A stretch of DNA of 64,000 nucleotides from the NCBI GenBank assembly GCA_000727475.1, contig KL647320.1, positions 816,059-880,058 of the forward strand, read 5' to 3'. This DNA is from Sarcocystis neurona (Eukaryota > Apicomplexa > Conoidasida > Eucoccidiorida > Sarcocystidae). The notes under the pieces are model-generated. The model did no database searches and had not been told where the DNA came from. It saw only the letters and a program-made list of their open reading frames with translations. A program made the position numbers and the translations under genes. How positions within the stretch are numbered: position 1 is the stretch's first letter; each line of letters opens with the position of its first letter. Positions 23,361-36,309 of this stretch are shown here, one piece after another.

Positions 23361-24938
23361 AGAATAACCGCCTTCCTCACTCTCGAAAAAGCTGGCTCAT
23401 CCTAATAACTATCTATCTGCAAATGTGAAACAAGCGTGCGAAAATATGAGTATGTGTCTACCCGCACACATATATGTACATACTTGTTTTGGTTGAGAGA
23501 ACAACTGACTTTCTGTTCTCCCCGACTAGACAGCCAAGGTGGTTTTCGCCGAAACGTGTCTCAATACGAGTAAGTGCTGTCCAGCGCGATTCACCCCGAA
23601 CATCTACGCCTGTACCTATCTATCTTTCTATATGGATAGAAAATAGAAAGTGAGAAAGAGATGGAGACGAAAACAGAGAGAGGTCCACACATCCATCTGT
23701 ACACCGTGAGAAAGCGAGACACACAGAGACGGAGAGCAAACTCTATACATGTAAATATGTACACATATAAATTGAGAAGAAGATAGAGAGAGGGTAGAAG
23801 ATCCACACATATTGCGGAATGAGAAGATGATAGAGGAAATTCGACTTGCCGGCAGAAAGAGACTTCCCTACGTCTTTACTTTACTCGACGCCTCGCATAT
23901 ATATAATGATGGATCCCCCATATATGCATACGTGTGTATATATATATATGTGTATACATACGTACATATCTCTCTATATATATCTCTGGACCGCAGAAAG
24001 ACTTCACGCGGTAAACTTTAAATTCCAGTCTCGTCGGCAATTTAAAGGAGAGAAACTTTATGAATGCTCCAAGAAGACCGTAGACAAAACCCGTGCACCC
24101 CTATACATAGACGCATACACACACACGAACTCATAAGGACATATATATATGGAGGCTCCTCGGTTGGCGGTGAATTCCGCTAGAATACATCTGTGTATGT
24201 GTCTCGAGTTTACTTATTTATCCATGCGTACGTTCAGGTAAGTATCTTCTGTCGTTTTGTATATACAGATTCCTATATCCTCACTGCCTGCGTCAATACA
24301 TATATACATCCATGTTGCCACCCCTCGATTTCCGCAGTGAGCAGTGCATCTCAATTTCCTCCTGGACGCCGAGGAGAAGCCTCCTTTTATTATTTCAGGA
24401 AGGAATGCTTTAAACGTCCGCGCGAGTAGGTCACAGGACGGGGCAGGGGGACCGATTTATCTCGCCCTGCTGCAGGAAGGGGACGTGGGCCGCACCGCAG
24501 GAACTGCAGCTTCTTCTGCGCGGGCCCGAGGCTGCTGCAGGTCAGACTGCAAGCGCAGCTGCGACTTCTTCTTCTCTTTTCACTTCGAAGAACTCTCCCT
24601 CCCGTTGCTGCCTTCTTTCTTTGGCTGCCCTGCTGCCAGTCGTAGCCCTGCCCTGCTGCTGTTCCTGCTGACCGCAACAACTGCGACGGGCACTGCTGCC
24701 GCTGCCGCCGCTCCTCTTGCTGCTGCTGCTTCTGCTGCGGCGCTCCCTCTGCTGCTGCGGCGCTCCCTCTGCTGCTACTGCGCTTCCCTTTTCCCCTGCT
24801 GCGCTGCGCTACGACTTGGCCTGCCACCTTCCCGGTGCTTCTGCTACTTCTCCGTCTTCCTGTCCTGCTGTGACATCCTCGCTTGGCGTTGCTGTTGCTC
24901 GTGCGTCGACCCGGTCTACCGCTGTTCCTGTGCTCCCG
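23360..24938. other. 5' flank of the LRR gene
   Basis: TATA and GA-rich sequence up to about 24350, then GC/CTG-rich sequence. The LRR frame is closed by TGA at 24669-24671. An upstream exon cannot be excluded because frame +2 (24344-24985) is also open, but that frame is Cys/Leu/Ala repeat. Confidence 0.45.
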
Positions 24939-27900
24939 ATGGCTCCCGCGTCTGCTGCTCCTGCAGCTGCCGCTGCTGCTGCTGAGCAGTCGGCGGTCGC
25001 GGCTGCTGCGGCATGGCCGACGACGCAATACGACAGCAACAACGGCTGTCTCGTCCTTTCCTTCGCTCACCGGCGTCTGCGTTCCTTTCCGCAGCTGTTG
25101 CAGTTGCTGCTGCAGGCTTCTTCGTTTGCTGCCTTCTCTCCTGTATCCACCCCATACCCTGCTGGTGACGACAGCACGCCGCCTGCTGCCTCCGTTTCTG
25201 CTGGAACGCATGCTGCGTCTGCTGCCTCCTCGCCCTCGACCTCTGCTGCTGACTCGCCGCCGTGTCCGGATGCGACGCCTGCAGCAGCTGTTGCTGCTGC
25301 TGGGCCTCTTCCCTCACGTCCAGCTGCTGCTGGGGAAGATCTGCTGCTGCGTTCCGGCCCCGGCATGCTGACGCCTGCTGCCGTGCTGCAGCTCGCAGGC
25401 GCAGCAACGCTCTCTCAAGTGCCGTGGACACTAGATTTCTCGAGAAATAACTTCGGGGGGGGCGACGAGCCGCAGCAGCACATCTGGAACTCCCCGCAGC
25501 AGCAGAAGCAGCACGTGCAGCCGCAGGAACAGCAGCGGCAGCAGGCAGAGACAGAGCAGCAGCAGTTGCAGATGGGAGAGCTTGAACAGCGTAGGAGGAA
25601 GGAGTCTCGGCCGTGTGACGGCGAGCGACAATTGCAGCACCCCCACGAAACGTCCTGGCCCACTGCTGACTGCGCGGCGTTCTTCGATGTCTTGTCTCTC
25701 TTCGCGTCCAACAGCAGCAGCTGTCGTTCCTCCGTCTTCGGAGGGACAGGCGGGACGGTGTGTATGCAGCAACAGAAGCAGCAGCGGCAAGCAGAGCCAC
25801 ATACGAACGCGACAAAGACGCGGCAGCCTAACCCCGGCGAGCTGCCGGAGCTGCTGCCGAACAAGCAGCACGTGTGTAAACCGGCGCAACGGGCAGAGAG
25901 AGAGCAGCAGCAGTGCGAACTGCGGAGGATGCCTTCGCGGCCGCAGGAGCGCGAGCAGCAGCCGCCCGGACCACAGCAGCAGCAGCAGCACGTTGAGCAG
26001 CAGCAGCACGTTGAGCAGCAGCAGCAGCAGCCGCAGCAGCAGCAGCAGCCGCAGCAGCAGCAGCGGGCGAGTGTTGAGTCGCACCAGCAAGAACGCGCGT
26101 GCGTGGCAGAGGAGCCAGCGGGTCGTGCTTCGACTTTGTTTTCCTCGCATGATGCAGATCCGCCCCCGCAGCACGCCTCTCTGCTGCCGCGTTCCTCTGC
26201 AACTGTGCTTCCCTCTCGCCCTGTCTCCGTCTCCGCGTCTCGGTGCTGTTTTCCTGGAGCTTCGTCTGCTGCCTCGTCGGAAGTCCCTCGCGTGTTTCCG
26301 CCGCTGATGTGTGGGGCGCTGGACTTCACCAAGCTGCAGCGGCTCTCGCTCGCATGCAACGGCATGGCTGCCTTCCCTCATAGTCTCTTCGCTGCCTGCT
26401 GCTTCCCAGGCCTGCAGGAACTGCTGCTGTATCACAACAAAATTTCTTCCCTGGCGCCTCCACCCCTGCAGGACGGAGAGCCGCAGCAGCAGCACGTCGA
26501 GCGGCAGCGACTGCTCTTGAGACAGCGGCAGCAGCAGCCACAGCAACCAGAGGTCGAGCAGCAGCACCTCGAACAGCAGCGACAGCTCTTGGGGCAGCAG
26601 CAGCAGCAGCGCGGGCGGCACGTACAGCGACAGCAGCAGCAGCGCGTGGAGGAGGAGGAGGAGCAGCAGCCAGGAGGGATGGAGGAGGAGGGGCGAGAGC
26701 GACGTTTGAAGGAGCTGCAGAAGGATGAGGAGGAGACTGCGCGGCAGGTGGCTGCGTCACAGAGAGCAAGAGCGCAGCAGGAAGCAGGTGTGGAAACTGC
26801 TGCAGCAGGGGAAGTTTTTTCGAAGAGGCTTCGAAGCAGCGCCAGCGGTGAGCGGGTCTTGCGCTTCGGCTTCCTCCCACGTAACCAGGGAGACTGTTGC
26901 AGAGGAAGAGCACCGGCAGCAGGGCAGCAGCAAAGGACAGCAGGCCCTCGCTGCTGCTGGGGTGTACAGACACTGAATTCTCAAGACGCGCGTCTGCAGC
27001 AGCGTGTGGGATGTGCTGCGCCTGACGCAGGGCTGTCGCGCTCCACCGCTGCATGTTTGACTACTGCTGCTGCTGTGCGAGGCCTTGCTAGTGACCCCAC
27101 GGTATTGCTGCTGCTGCTGCTCCGTGCTCCACGGGGACAGACTGCTGCGTAGGCAAAACGCGTCGGCTCCTGCAGTGCCGCTGTGCGTATGACGCTTCCT
27201 GCTGCTGCTCAGAGCTGTTGCTGCTGCGGTCCAGCAGCCGTCGCTGCTGTCTGGCGTTAGGATGGACAGCTGCGTGGGGCGTGGTGCTGCTGCATGCTCT
27301 GCGGCTCTGCTACTGCTGCTGCGCATGCGTATGCGCTGCTGTGCTGCCCGTCTCAAAAAGTTGCTGTGGCTGCGGTGGCTGCTGCTCGTCCAACCGCCAC
27401 GACAGCCTGCTGCTGCTGCGCACGCGCTCACGGGCATTGCTGTTGTTCTGCTGCTGCTGTTGCTAGTGCTCCTCCGTAGACTGCACTGGTGCGCTGCTGC
27501 TGTGCTACTGCGGCTGCCGTCCGCAGCTCACCTGCTGCATGCGGAGCCGTTGTCCCGCTGCTCCACAAACAAAGGCACCGGGCGTTCTGCTGCTGTTACC
27601 TGCCCCTCCTCCTGCGGAGCTGCTGGTGTGCGTCAGCTTGCTGTTGCTGCTGCTGCAGTTGTGTACCCATGCTGCCGCTGCTGCAGACTCCTGCTGCCGC
27701 TGCGGGCCCCTCCTGCATCGTTGCTGCCACGACAGCGCGAGCAGCGACGAAGCAGCAGCCTCTCCGTGCGGCGGGGGTCCCGGCAGCAGCGCGGGCCTTC
27801 GCTGAAAGTCAGAAGCAGCAGCAGAAGCTGCTCTGCTGCTCCTGCTGCTGCTTCTTCTCCGCTCTCCTTGGCCACTTCTGCTATACCCGCCCGGCCCGAC

Positions 27901-30900
27901 CTTCGACAAGCAGCACCTGAAGCAGCTCCTCGCCCAGGTGGCTGCTTCGGCTCTGGTTTTTGATGCATTCGCATGTATTTCAGCGTGTGGCCTTCAAGTA
28001 ATCTTCTTGACTCTGTGACATACCTACACTCACGTATTCGTATTTGCTTTCGTGTACATATGTAGACAGAGAGACAGAGGAGCTGGCGGTCGCTCGTTTG
28101 TATGTGGGCGGTGCGCAGAGGGAGACGGGCGAGACGACGCTGCAGCAAGAGGTGTTTCTCATGTATCCGCAACAGCAGAGGAGACGCCGAGAGGGCTGCT
28201 AGCTGCTGCATGCCCTCAGCTGACGGAAATCGATATGAAGAATAACAGACTCGCCTCGCTGGACGGTCTCAACGAACTGCTGCTGCACCACCCCACACTT
28301 CGGCGGTAAGGAAGAAGCGAGGTCCATCTGCACCGGCAGCAGAACAAGAAAAAGCCGTGAGGAAGGCTGAACAGCAGCAGCGGCAAAAAACAGCAGGAGC
28401 GACAAGAGCCAACACCAGCAACCGCACGACTGGTGCGCAGCAGCAGCAGCAGGAAGAAGAACCAACGCAGCAGCAGCAGCAAGAACCACCAGCAGCAACA
28501 GCAAGAATGAACAGCGGCAGCAGCAGCGAGGAACAGCCGCATGTGCAGCCGCAACCGACAGCGACAGCAGCAGCAAGAGAGGACAGCAGCGTCCGCAGCA
28601 AAAGGAACGCGACAGGACGCGAGAGAAGCCGCTGAAAGAAAGGGACGCAACATGCAGCAGTAGCAGCAGCAGCTATTTATCGGTGCGGTGCGGTGATGTG
28701 CACGCAAGACACACACACACGTCCGAGGCAGGCCTGGACTTGTAGTCCTCTTTCTGTTCATAAATGTGTATATATGTGTTCCTCTAAGAGATTCACAGAG
28801 CCATAAATACGTACACATACATATACTCGAGTCGCCTATGTACATATGACAGAGAGACGCATAGATATAGGCAACACGCGTACATGTGTCAGCAGTATAA
28901 GCGTATACATACAGATGTATATATGTGTGGGCTGTACAAAAGTATTGCCGTATATATCTCTATACATAGGGCGGAGAGACAACTTTGTATATCGAATACC
29001 TTGTTCGACGTCGGTGTATAGATACGCATCTGTATATATACACGCACTACCTATAGAGTATATATATATATATGCATGTATATATGTGTATCTAGTCTTG
29101 TGTGCGCCAGTACCTGCGCAGGTAAGTTTGTGTGTGTGTATATATATAAATATATATATATGTATGGATACAGTTTTGTTGTTTTGCTGAGAGAAAGTCT
29201 ACCTGCTGCCACAGATCTGCTGCTGTTGTATACGAAGACAGATCCAGCTACAGAGAGATCGAAAGTCGGACAGATCGATGTAGAGGTAGGCGCATGCAGA
29301 GAAAGACAGACGAAGACAGAAGAAGATTTCCACAGAGCGGCAAAAGAGGTGCATGCACACACAGAAAGAGAAGAGAGTTTTACAGGTCGTTCTCGAGGGG
29401 GGTGCATGCACAGAGCGAGAAAAAGAGACACAGAGAGGCAGGGAAGGGAGGGACCCCCCTGGTGGGTGATGGCGGAGAAGGAGGGGAGACAACTTTTCGG
29501 GTGAAGACGGATGTGCATGCAGGACGAAGGAGGGGCCTTCACAGATCGGTGTGGAGGTGCATGCACACACTTGCCTGCGCCATGAACTTATCCACCATAT
29601 AACTGCGACAAATATATATATATATATATATGTGTGGATCGAACTCTACGTGACTCCCTAGATGGAAGGGCACCCACGTCCTCCTAGATGTGTCCCGTTG
29701 AATATTTCTACTTAAAATAGATGCGGAGGCTGGGTGGCGTCTCAGAGGCATGCACGCTTTTTCCTACGCTGGAGTCGAGCTGCTAAGGTGCGTAAATGAG
29801 TGCACATGTACTGCGGATGTGTGTCCCGGTGCTGCGTTTGCATGCGGGCGTGCAGCCTGTCGTTCTCCTGTAATGGCTTGCTAGGACGAGACATTGCAGC
29901 TGCAGGTCCTCTGGCGCTGCAGCAGCAGCTGCCAACGTTGCCGGCGTTGCGCGTCCTCGGCCTTTTTGCTTGCGACCTGCAGCAGTTCGTTCACTGCCCT
30001 CCGCTGCAACAGCAGGAGCAGCAGCCGCCGCAGTGCCACTCCGCGCGAGAGCAGCAGCAGCAGTCGGACGGAAAGCAGCAGGTGGTGGGTCGTGGACGGG
30101 GCGCTGCGAAGAAGGAGGACGAGAAGATGGAGGAGGAGGCGCTGCACGGGCGTAGGGGAGAGAAGCTGCAGCAGCAAGGGGAGCAGACCACAGCAGCAAC
30201 GACAGCCGCTGCAGCGGCGCTTGGACCTACGGGAGCACTGCCTGCTGCTGCTGCGACTGCTGCTGGCTCGGTTGGGTCGTCGCTGCGCTGGTGGCTGCGA
30301 CTGCTGCATGCTAAATACCCGGTGCTGCAGGTGCGTGGGTTCGACTCCTCCACAGGAGCAGGTTCTTTCTTCTTTTGACAGCTCCCCACGCCGGCCGGGC
30401 TCTAGGTGACTGCTAAATCTATGTGGACAAATTCACCGTTCACGAAGCCTGTCCCCCTGCTGGGTCGCTGCGTCCTCCTTCACCGGGACCTCTCCTCTCG
30501 CGGTGCCCCTCGGCACGCGCACACACGATGCCCTGCTGCTGCTCGACGTGCGTGCAGCTACAGCATCTGCATTCGCGGCAAGATCTGCGTGCAGCTCCAT
30601 TTGCATGCATCTCCATTTGCTGCGGCTCCATATGCATACAGCTCCTTTTGCATGCAGCTCCACTTTCGTGCGTCTCTCCATTTGCATGCATCCCCATTTG
30701 CTGCGGCTCCAATTTACGTGCGGCTGAGGTGACTCGCGGTGGCGGAGAGTGTGAGCTGCCACCCGCGTCTTCTTCCAGACGTTCCTCCGAAGTTTGGTGC
30801 GCAGTGTCAAGAGAAATAGCAGCAGTGTCTGCGTGGTTTGGACAAGCTTCCCTTCTTTAGGCTTGGGGAGCCTAACCCCGCTATAGCGAAGGGCCAGGGG

Positions 30901-31535
30901 CATGCTGAGCGTCTCCCTATCCATACGTAAATGTACGCATATATATATACCTGTATACATCTGTACACTTATATATACATGCACAAATGTATACATAGGT
31001 ATTTTATGAATATATATACATGCTTGTGTCGCTATATATATATGTGTGTGTCTAGGATGGGAGACAGACGCGCTTAAAGCGAAGAAGATGCCGGGCCCGC
31101 AGCTGCTGTCTCCGTGTCTCAGCATGCATGCAGCCGTTGCTGACTGCCTTATGAGACGACGTGCGCGCATTGCTGGCGTAGTAGGAGACGCGCAGCGGCA
31201 GAGACGCCCGAGGGCCGTCGCGACGCCGGGGTGGCTTGTTGCTAGGCGGTGTACGTACAGCGCCCGCGACCCCTAGTGTCTAGACACCTCACACACCCGT
31301 CAGGCCGCACGTCTTGTCGTGTGCATGCATGCATATACGGAAACATGTGTGGGTGTACACGTTGATATGCATGTCTTCAAGTAGGCACGCTGCAGAGCTG
31401 CTGGTATACACCCGCCTTGTTTCATATCCATCAGCCACCTCTATCTTTCATGTGTATATATATACATACACGTATATGTGTATATGTCCATATATATATG
31501 TGTGTGCATGTCCATATATATATGTGTGCATGTCC

Positions 31536-31566
<31 letters not shown>

Positions 31567-34500
31567 CATGTCCATATATATATATATATGTCTGCATGTC
31601 CATATATATATATATATGTGTGCATGTCCATATATATTTAGACGTAGCCGTCCGTATTCCGTAGTGTCCACCTCTGCACAGCTCCAGACTTTCCATAAGG
31701 AGTCCATATGCAAGCATATCTATAGATTACTTTTATATGCATGCATACACACTATATGTAGCAGTGTCTTCATATATACGTATATCCAGCTGCATATATG
31801 TATGCATGCAAGCCTACATATAAGTCGAGGATTCGCAGAAGGCGAGCCTCCATATGTTAGCATTCCCATGTAGTGTTCGTCTCTATATACGTAGATAGGC
31901 ACTTCATGTAGTAGTATTCTCGTATATATTTATATGCGGATGCATGCACGTATATGTGTGCAGAGATATATGTGGAAGGACGCGCATATATATATATGTG
32001 TACGTACGTATAAATTGTAGGATTTTACCAGCCGAACGGGTGTCTCCGCCGATCCGTGCCGCAGGAAGGCCTGCGGAAAAGGCAATACAAAAAGGGAGAC
32101 GCGTGCAGTCGCCCCTCGCCAGTCTTCATGCGCCCGTCGAAGATTGCAGCTAGCCGCGCTGTCTCCGTCTCCGTCTCCCCCCACCTGCCTTTTTTCCGTC
32201 TCTTTCTGGCCGTGTACCTCCCCTCCAACACACACAGCAGAAACACCCACCAGACGAAAGAGAAGAAGAAAAAGACACATATATATATGTATGTCGACGC
32301 ATGCATGTGCTTGTGAAGCTCATGCTCGCACGCGCATGCAGTGTGTATATACAGGCCTCGTTGTATACAGAGGACTGCTCTACTGGTAGTATTTATCTGT
32401 CTTCTCTTATATGTCATAACTCTTCAAACATATACACCTATGTATCTACAGAGTACCCGTGTGTCGATATATATATATATGTGCATGCTATATATGTGTA
32501 TATAGGTGTGTGTGTATATATATGTGTAGGTTGGTTTGCGTATACCAGGATAAACGTGTATATACAAATATATACATATATATGAATGTACACGAGTGTG
32601 TGTCTGTATATGTCTATATGTACATAGGTGGGTACATACGTTTGTCTCCATATGCTAGAGTATATGTCCGTATATATGATACGCATATATATGTATGTAC
32701 ATGTATGTATATACATACGTAGATACACATAGTGAGAGAAGAGACAGTATAGTAGAAGTGTGTGACGCAGCTTCTTTATATGTGTGTGGAAGTTTGGTAG
32801 TGTTGTAGTAGGGGAGAAGTTCGTCGCGTGGACAGTCGCAGGAAGTCGTTTGCTGCTGTGCTGCCGTGTCTCTCTGTATTCAACAGGAGTTGTCTGCCGG
32901 TGGCAACGCTCTTTTTGACGCTCTGCCGCGAGAACGTGAGACGCACACTTTTGATGAACTTCTCTTCCAGCCGTTTCGTATCTCCCCGTCCACCATCCGC
33001 TTCCCCACTTTCATCCATGCAGCAGCTCCTCCTCTGCGGGGCGGAGATATATACATGCACGTGGGTCTCTATATAAATGCATGCATGCAGGTCTATGCAC
33101 ACACACAGATCACATGGACGACACATACAGAGAGACACAAAAAGAGAGGAGGCCGAGGATGGACAGAATGACAGAAAATAGGGGGGGAGGAGTACGTGCA
33201 TATATATACACCCCAAGAGACGTATAGAGAGAGGTGCATATTCGTATAGATATACATATCTCTGTCTCCGTGTATGTGTGTCGATGCATGCATGTACGCG
33301 CATATATTCATGCATGTGTAAGTATAAGAAATATATTCCCACATATGTAGATGTATACGTAGACACATATAAAAGAGACAGATCCACTTACTCTGTGTGG
33401 CGACCTGCGCATATATATGGATACGTATGCGGATAGATATACTATCCATACATAGATATACGTATATTCCCTATACATATATATGTATATGTCTGTAGAT
33501 AGACGTACGCATGTTTACATATGCAGTGTTGCTCTCTATATATATAGGGGGAGGAGAGACATATATATATGTATACTTATAGATTCACGTCTACGTAAAT
33601 GGATATGGCCGTGATACACGTATACCTACTCATACAAATGTATATATATGTATATGGAGATATACGTACGTACGTTAGCATCTGTAGTGTCGCTCTATGT
33701 ATAGAGAGAGGCACACATACACATATATATATATATATATATTTATAGGTGCATGCCTGTATCAGTGAATACACAGGCGTATAGGCATAGTGAGGGAGAC
33801 ACAGGAGAGAGATAAATGGGAAACATAGAGACAAATAGAAGGATGTGTATAATGTTAGAAATACTTCCAAAAAGCCTGGGGATGCATGCCTGATACATGC
33901 GCACAGAGACACCCAGCCACACCCACCAAATGACATATACGTCGGTACGGATACGTTTACGCTGTGGCTGCTTCTACACACACACATATATAATATGTAC
34001 ACGCATAGATATATGCGCATGCATACATACGTCCATATTAATACATATAAACTGGCCATAGGCACATATATATACAGAGACAGGGAGAGACAGAAACAGA
34101 GACACAAATACATTTATATCCAGTGGCAATATGTATATGTGTATATATATACGTACACATACATGCGTATACATATACATACATATATATATATCCATAC
34201 TGATATACATATATAGAGATATATATATATGTATATATGTGTATATATATATATATACACGCATATCCATATAGATATACACATGTATGTATATGTAGGT
34301 AGAAATAGAGTTACAGTGTGACTTTGTGGTCGCTGTGGAAAGTAGTGTAGGCGGCGCCTTCGTATATTGAGACGTTTGCATGCGTCTTTATCACACGTAT
34401 TCAGACAGAGAGAGCAGGAAATATCTGCGTATTACTCAAATGAGAAGAGTATGCGCATGCACATATATGTGTATATATACGCCTGGAGAGAGAGAGAGCA

Positions 34501-36309
34501 GATGGAAGGCAGTTTGCTGCTGGTGCATCTGCGCACCGCGTACATACGAGGAGAAGGGGATGGGCAGAGACGGGGAAGTTCACGTAAAACGGGAAACTAA
34601 TCGAGAGGAAAACAAAGACATATATTTATACAGAGAAAGACAGAGCGAAGGACATGCAGAGAAGAACAGAAAAACGTACAAAGAGACGGAGAGGTAGAGA
34701 GAGAAGGAGATATATAGAGAGATATATAGAGAGATATATATAGAAAGATATATAGAGATATATATATAGGGAGAGAGATATATAGAGAGAGACAGATATA
34801 TAGAGAGAGACAGATATATAGAGAGAGATACATATATAGAGAGATACATATATAGAGAGATATATATATACAGAGATATATATATAGGGAGATATATATA
34901 TATATAGGGAGATATATATAGAGATATATATATATATTTTTAGAGATATATATATTATTTTAGAGATATATATATATAGATATATATATAGGGAGAGCGA
35001 TATAGAGAGATACATATGTACAGAGAGAGATATAGAGAGAGATATATATACAGAGAGAGATATAGAGATATATATATATATTTACGGAGAGACATATATA
35101 GAGAGATATATATACAGAGAGAGATATATAGAGAGAGAGAGATCGAAAGAAAGAGAGAGAGAGGTAGAGAGAGAAACCCGTATATGTGTGCACATATATA
35201 TATATATATATATATGTATGCAGTGATAGAGATACATATATATATATACATATATATAGATAGATAGGGAGACGTGTAGATGGAGAGAAAAACTGCGACA
35301 GAGAAAAACAGAAATAGAGAAAGGGAGAGGTGCATATATAACGAGAAAGAGCGGGAGACGGCAGCAGTCATATATATGTAGAGAGCGTGACGTAAAAAGA
35401 GGAAGAGAAACATGCGTCCACATGCACAGAGAACGGATAGAACGGAGGAGAAACGGACGTGCATGTGTGGGGAGGTATATACGGAGAGAAACGGGAAGAG
35501 GAAGACGAGCCCATCCACACACAGAGGGAGAGACCAACAGAAATGTGCAAAAAAAGACGGCGAAAACGTCAGAAGCTGTGAGCACATATATAGAGAGAAA
35601 GTGAGACACAGAGAAAAAGGAAGAGAGACCTACGACGTGCATGCATGTGTACAGAGAAGGAAAGAAAGGGAGCAGCACACGTGGATAGAGAGGGAGGGGA
35701 AGAAATATATGTGGGGCGGTTGAGACGCAGAGAGACGGAGGGATACGGAGACATCTATAAATATGCACACACAGATAAAAATAGAGAGAAATGTATGTAG
35801 ACATAGAAAGCGAGAGCTACAGAGATTCTACACACGTACACATACAAAGATATATACATGTATATATACGCAAAGCGAGCTACAAAAAGGGGGGGGGAGA
35901 GGGGAAGATATATATGTATATGTGTGTGTGTAGAGAGAGAAAGAGAAAGGATGAAGATGATATTTGGTGAAAAGACACACACAGACAGAAAGAGACGAAA
36001 GCGTCCGCGTATCGAAGAAGACAGAGCGAGCATGACTTACATATATATTCAAGTGAGGAAGGACAGAGGGAAGGCGAAGGAGATATATTCACGTAGGAAG
36101 GGCATGCATATATGTATATATGTTCGTGCTGCTGTGTCTCTCGTGCCCCTGACTCTAAAGGAGACGGAGCTGCTGCTGCTGCTCTCGCGTCGCGTCGGCG
36201 CCGGGCGTCTGTGTTTTGTGTCGTGCTTGCAGATTTATATCAGCTGCTGCGCGAGGAGCTCCCTACGCTGCAGCTCCTGGACGGAGTTCCTCTCCCACCT
36301 CCCGATTGA
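24939..36309 (+). CDS. Leucine-rich-repeat protein with Gln/Ala-rich insertions
   Basis: The proposed exons are 24939-26847, 28119-28305, 29856-30330, 31103-31250 (or from 31064, same phase) and 36233-36309. Donors are GTGAGC, GTAAGG, GTGCGT and GTACGT. Phases agree at each join (1, 2, 0, 1), giving 931 or 944 residues and a TGA stop. LRR strands appear in order: GCLVLSFAHRRLRSFPQLL, WTLDFSRNNFGG, KLQRLSLACNGMAAFPHSL, LQELLLYHNKISSL, then across exon joins LTEIDMKNNRLASLDGL, TLRRLSFSCNGL (junction codon CGC), ALRVLGLFACDLQQF, and a terminal YLYQLLREELPTLQLLDGV. The last segment matches the LRR-cap pattern seen at the end of SDS22-like and axonemal-type LRR proteins. Between strands sit long CAG-encoded poly-Gln and Glu-rich insertions. 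The likely role is a cytoplasmic or cytoskeletal protein-binding scaffold; the orthologue is not identified. Start and the exon 2 acceptor are the weakest points. Confidence 0.7.
26848..28118 (+). other. LRR gene intron 1, AGC-rich
   Basis: Mostly CTG/GCT repeat. Many long ORFs in all frames are artefacts. The acceptor used in the model is GTGCGCAG at 28117-28118. An alternative AG at 28064-28065 also keeps phase 1 and gives a good peptide (TEELAVARLYVGG), but it hits a stop before the LRR, so a frameshift or an error near 28160 is possible. Confidence 0.45.
28306..29855 (+). other. LRR gene intron 2
   Basis: Starts with GTAAGG and ends at GTGCAG. It contains an AGC tract (28360-28600), TATA sequence, and at 29280-29570 a segment with four perfect TGCATGCA octamers. 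Confidence 0.65.
29350..29565. promoter_or_regulatory. Four TGCATGCA octamers
   Basis: Perfect octamers lie at 29350, 29403, 29514 and 29558, mostly within AGGTGCATGCACA-type contexts. TGCATGCA is an established ApiAP2 binding motif in Plasmodium. Whether it is used here, inside an intron, is unknown. Confidence 0.35.
30331..31102 (+). other. LRR gene intron 3
   Basis: The donor GTGCGT follows CTGCAG. The intron holds a GC-rich part, the TTGCATGCA minisatellite at 30590-30720, and TATA sequence. If the acceptor is AG 31062-31063 instead, 13 residues are added without a phase change. Confidence 0.55.
30590..30720. repeat. Minisatellite with CTCCATTTGCATGCA units
   Basis: Repeated blocks of CTCCATTTGCATGCATC and CCATTTGCTGCGGCTCC alternate. 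The larger unit is about 80 bp and occurs nearly twice. TGCATGCA octamers are at 30602, 30649 and 30683. Confidence 0.75.
31248..31261. promoter_or_regulatory. Palindrome copy spanning an exon-intron border
   Basis: GGTGTACGTACAGC differs at one base from the recurrent palindrome. Its internal GTACGT (31251) is the proposed 5' splice site of LRR exon 4, so the motif and the splice signal coincide. Confidence 0.4.
31455..31640. repeat. Minisatellite (TGTGTGCATGTCCATATA with TA runs)
   Basis: Six or more tandem copies of TGTGTGCATGTCCA separated by TA runs of varying length. It lies in LRR intron 4. Confidence 0.85.
34680..35260. repeat. TATAGAGA satellite-like tract
   Basis: A long run built of TATATAGAGAGA and ATACAGAGAG units. 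All ORFs in it are compositional. Confidence 0.85.

Larger units (their letters stand above)
31251..36232 (+). other. LRR gene intron 4 (5 kb, mostly simple repeat)
   Basis: It is filled with TATA/TGTG/GAGA repeats, including a TCCATATATATATGTGTGCATG array (31455-31640) and a TATAGAGA array (34680-35160). Two unique islands (about 32020-32260 and 32820-33060) have plausible short reading frames on both strands but no matched splice partners. The acceptor is GTGCTTGCAG. Confidence 0.6.
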
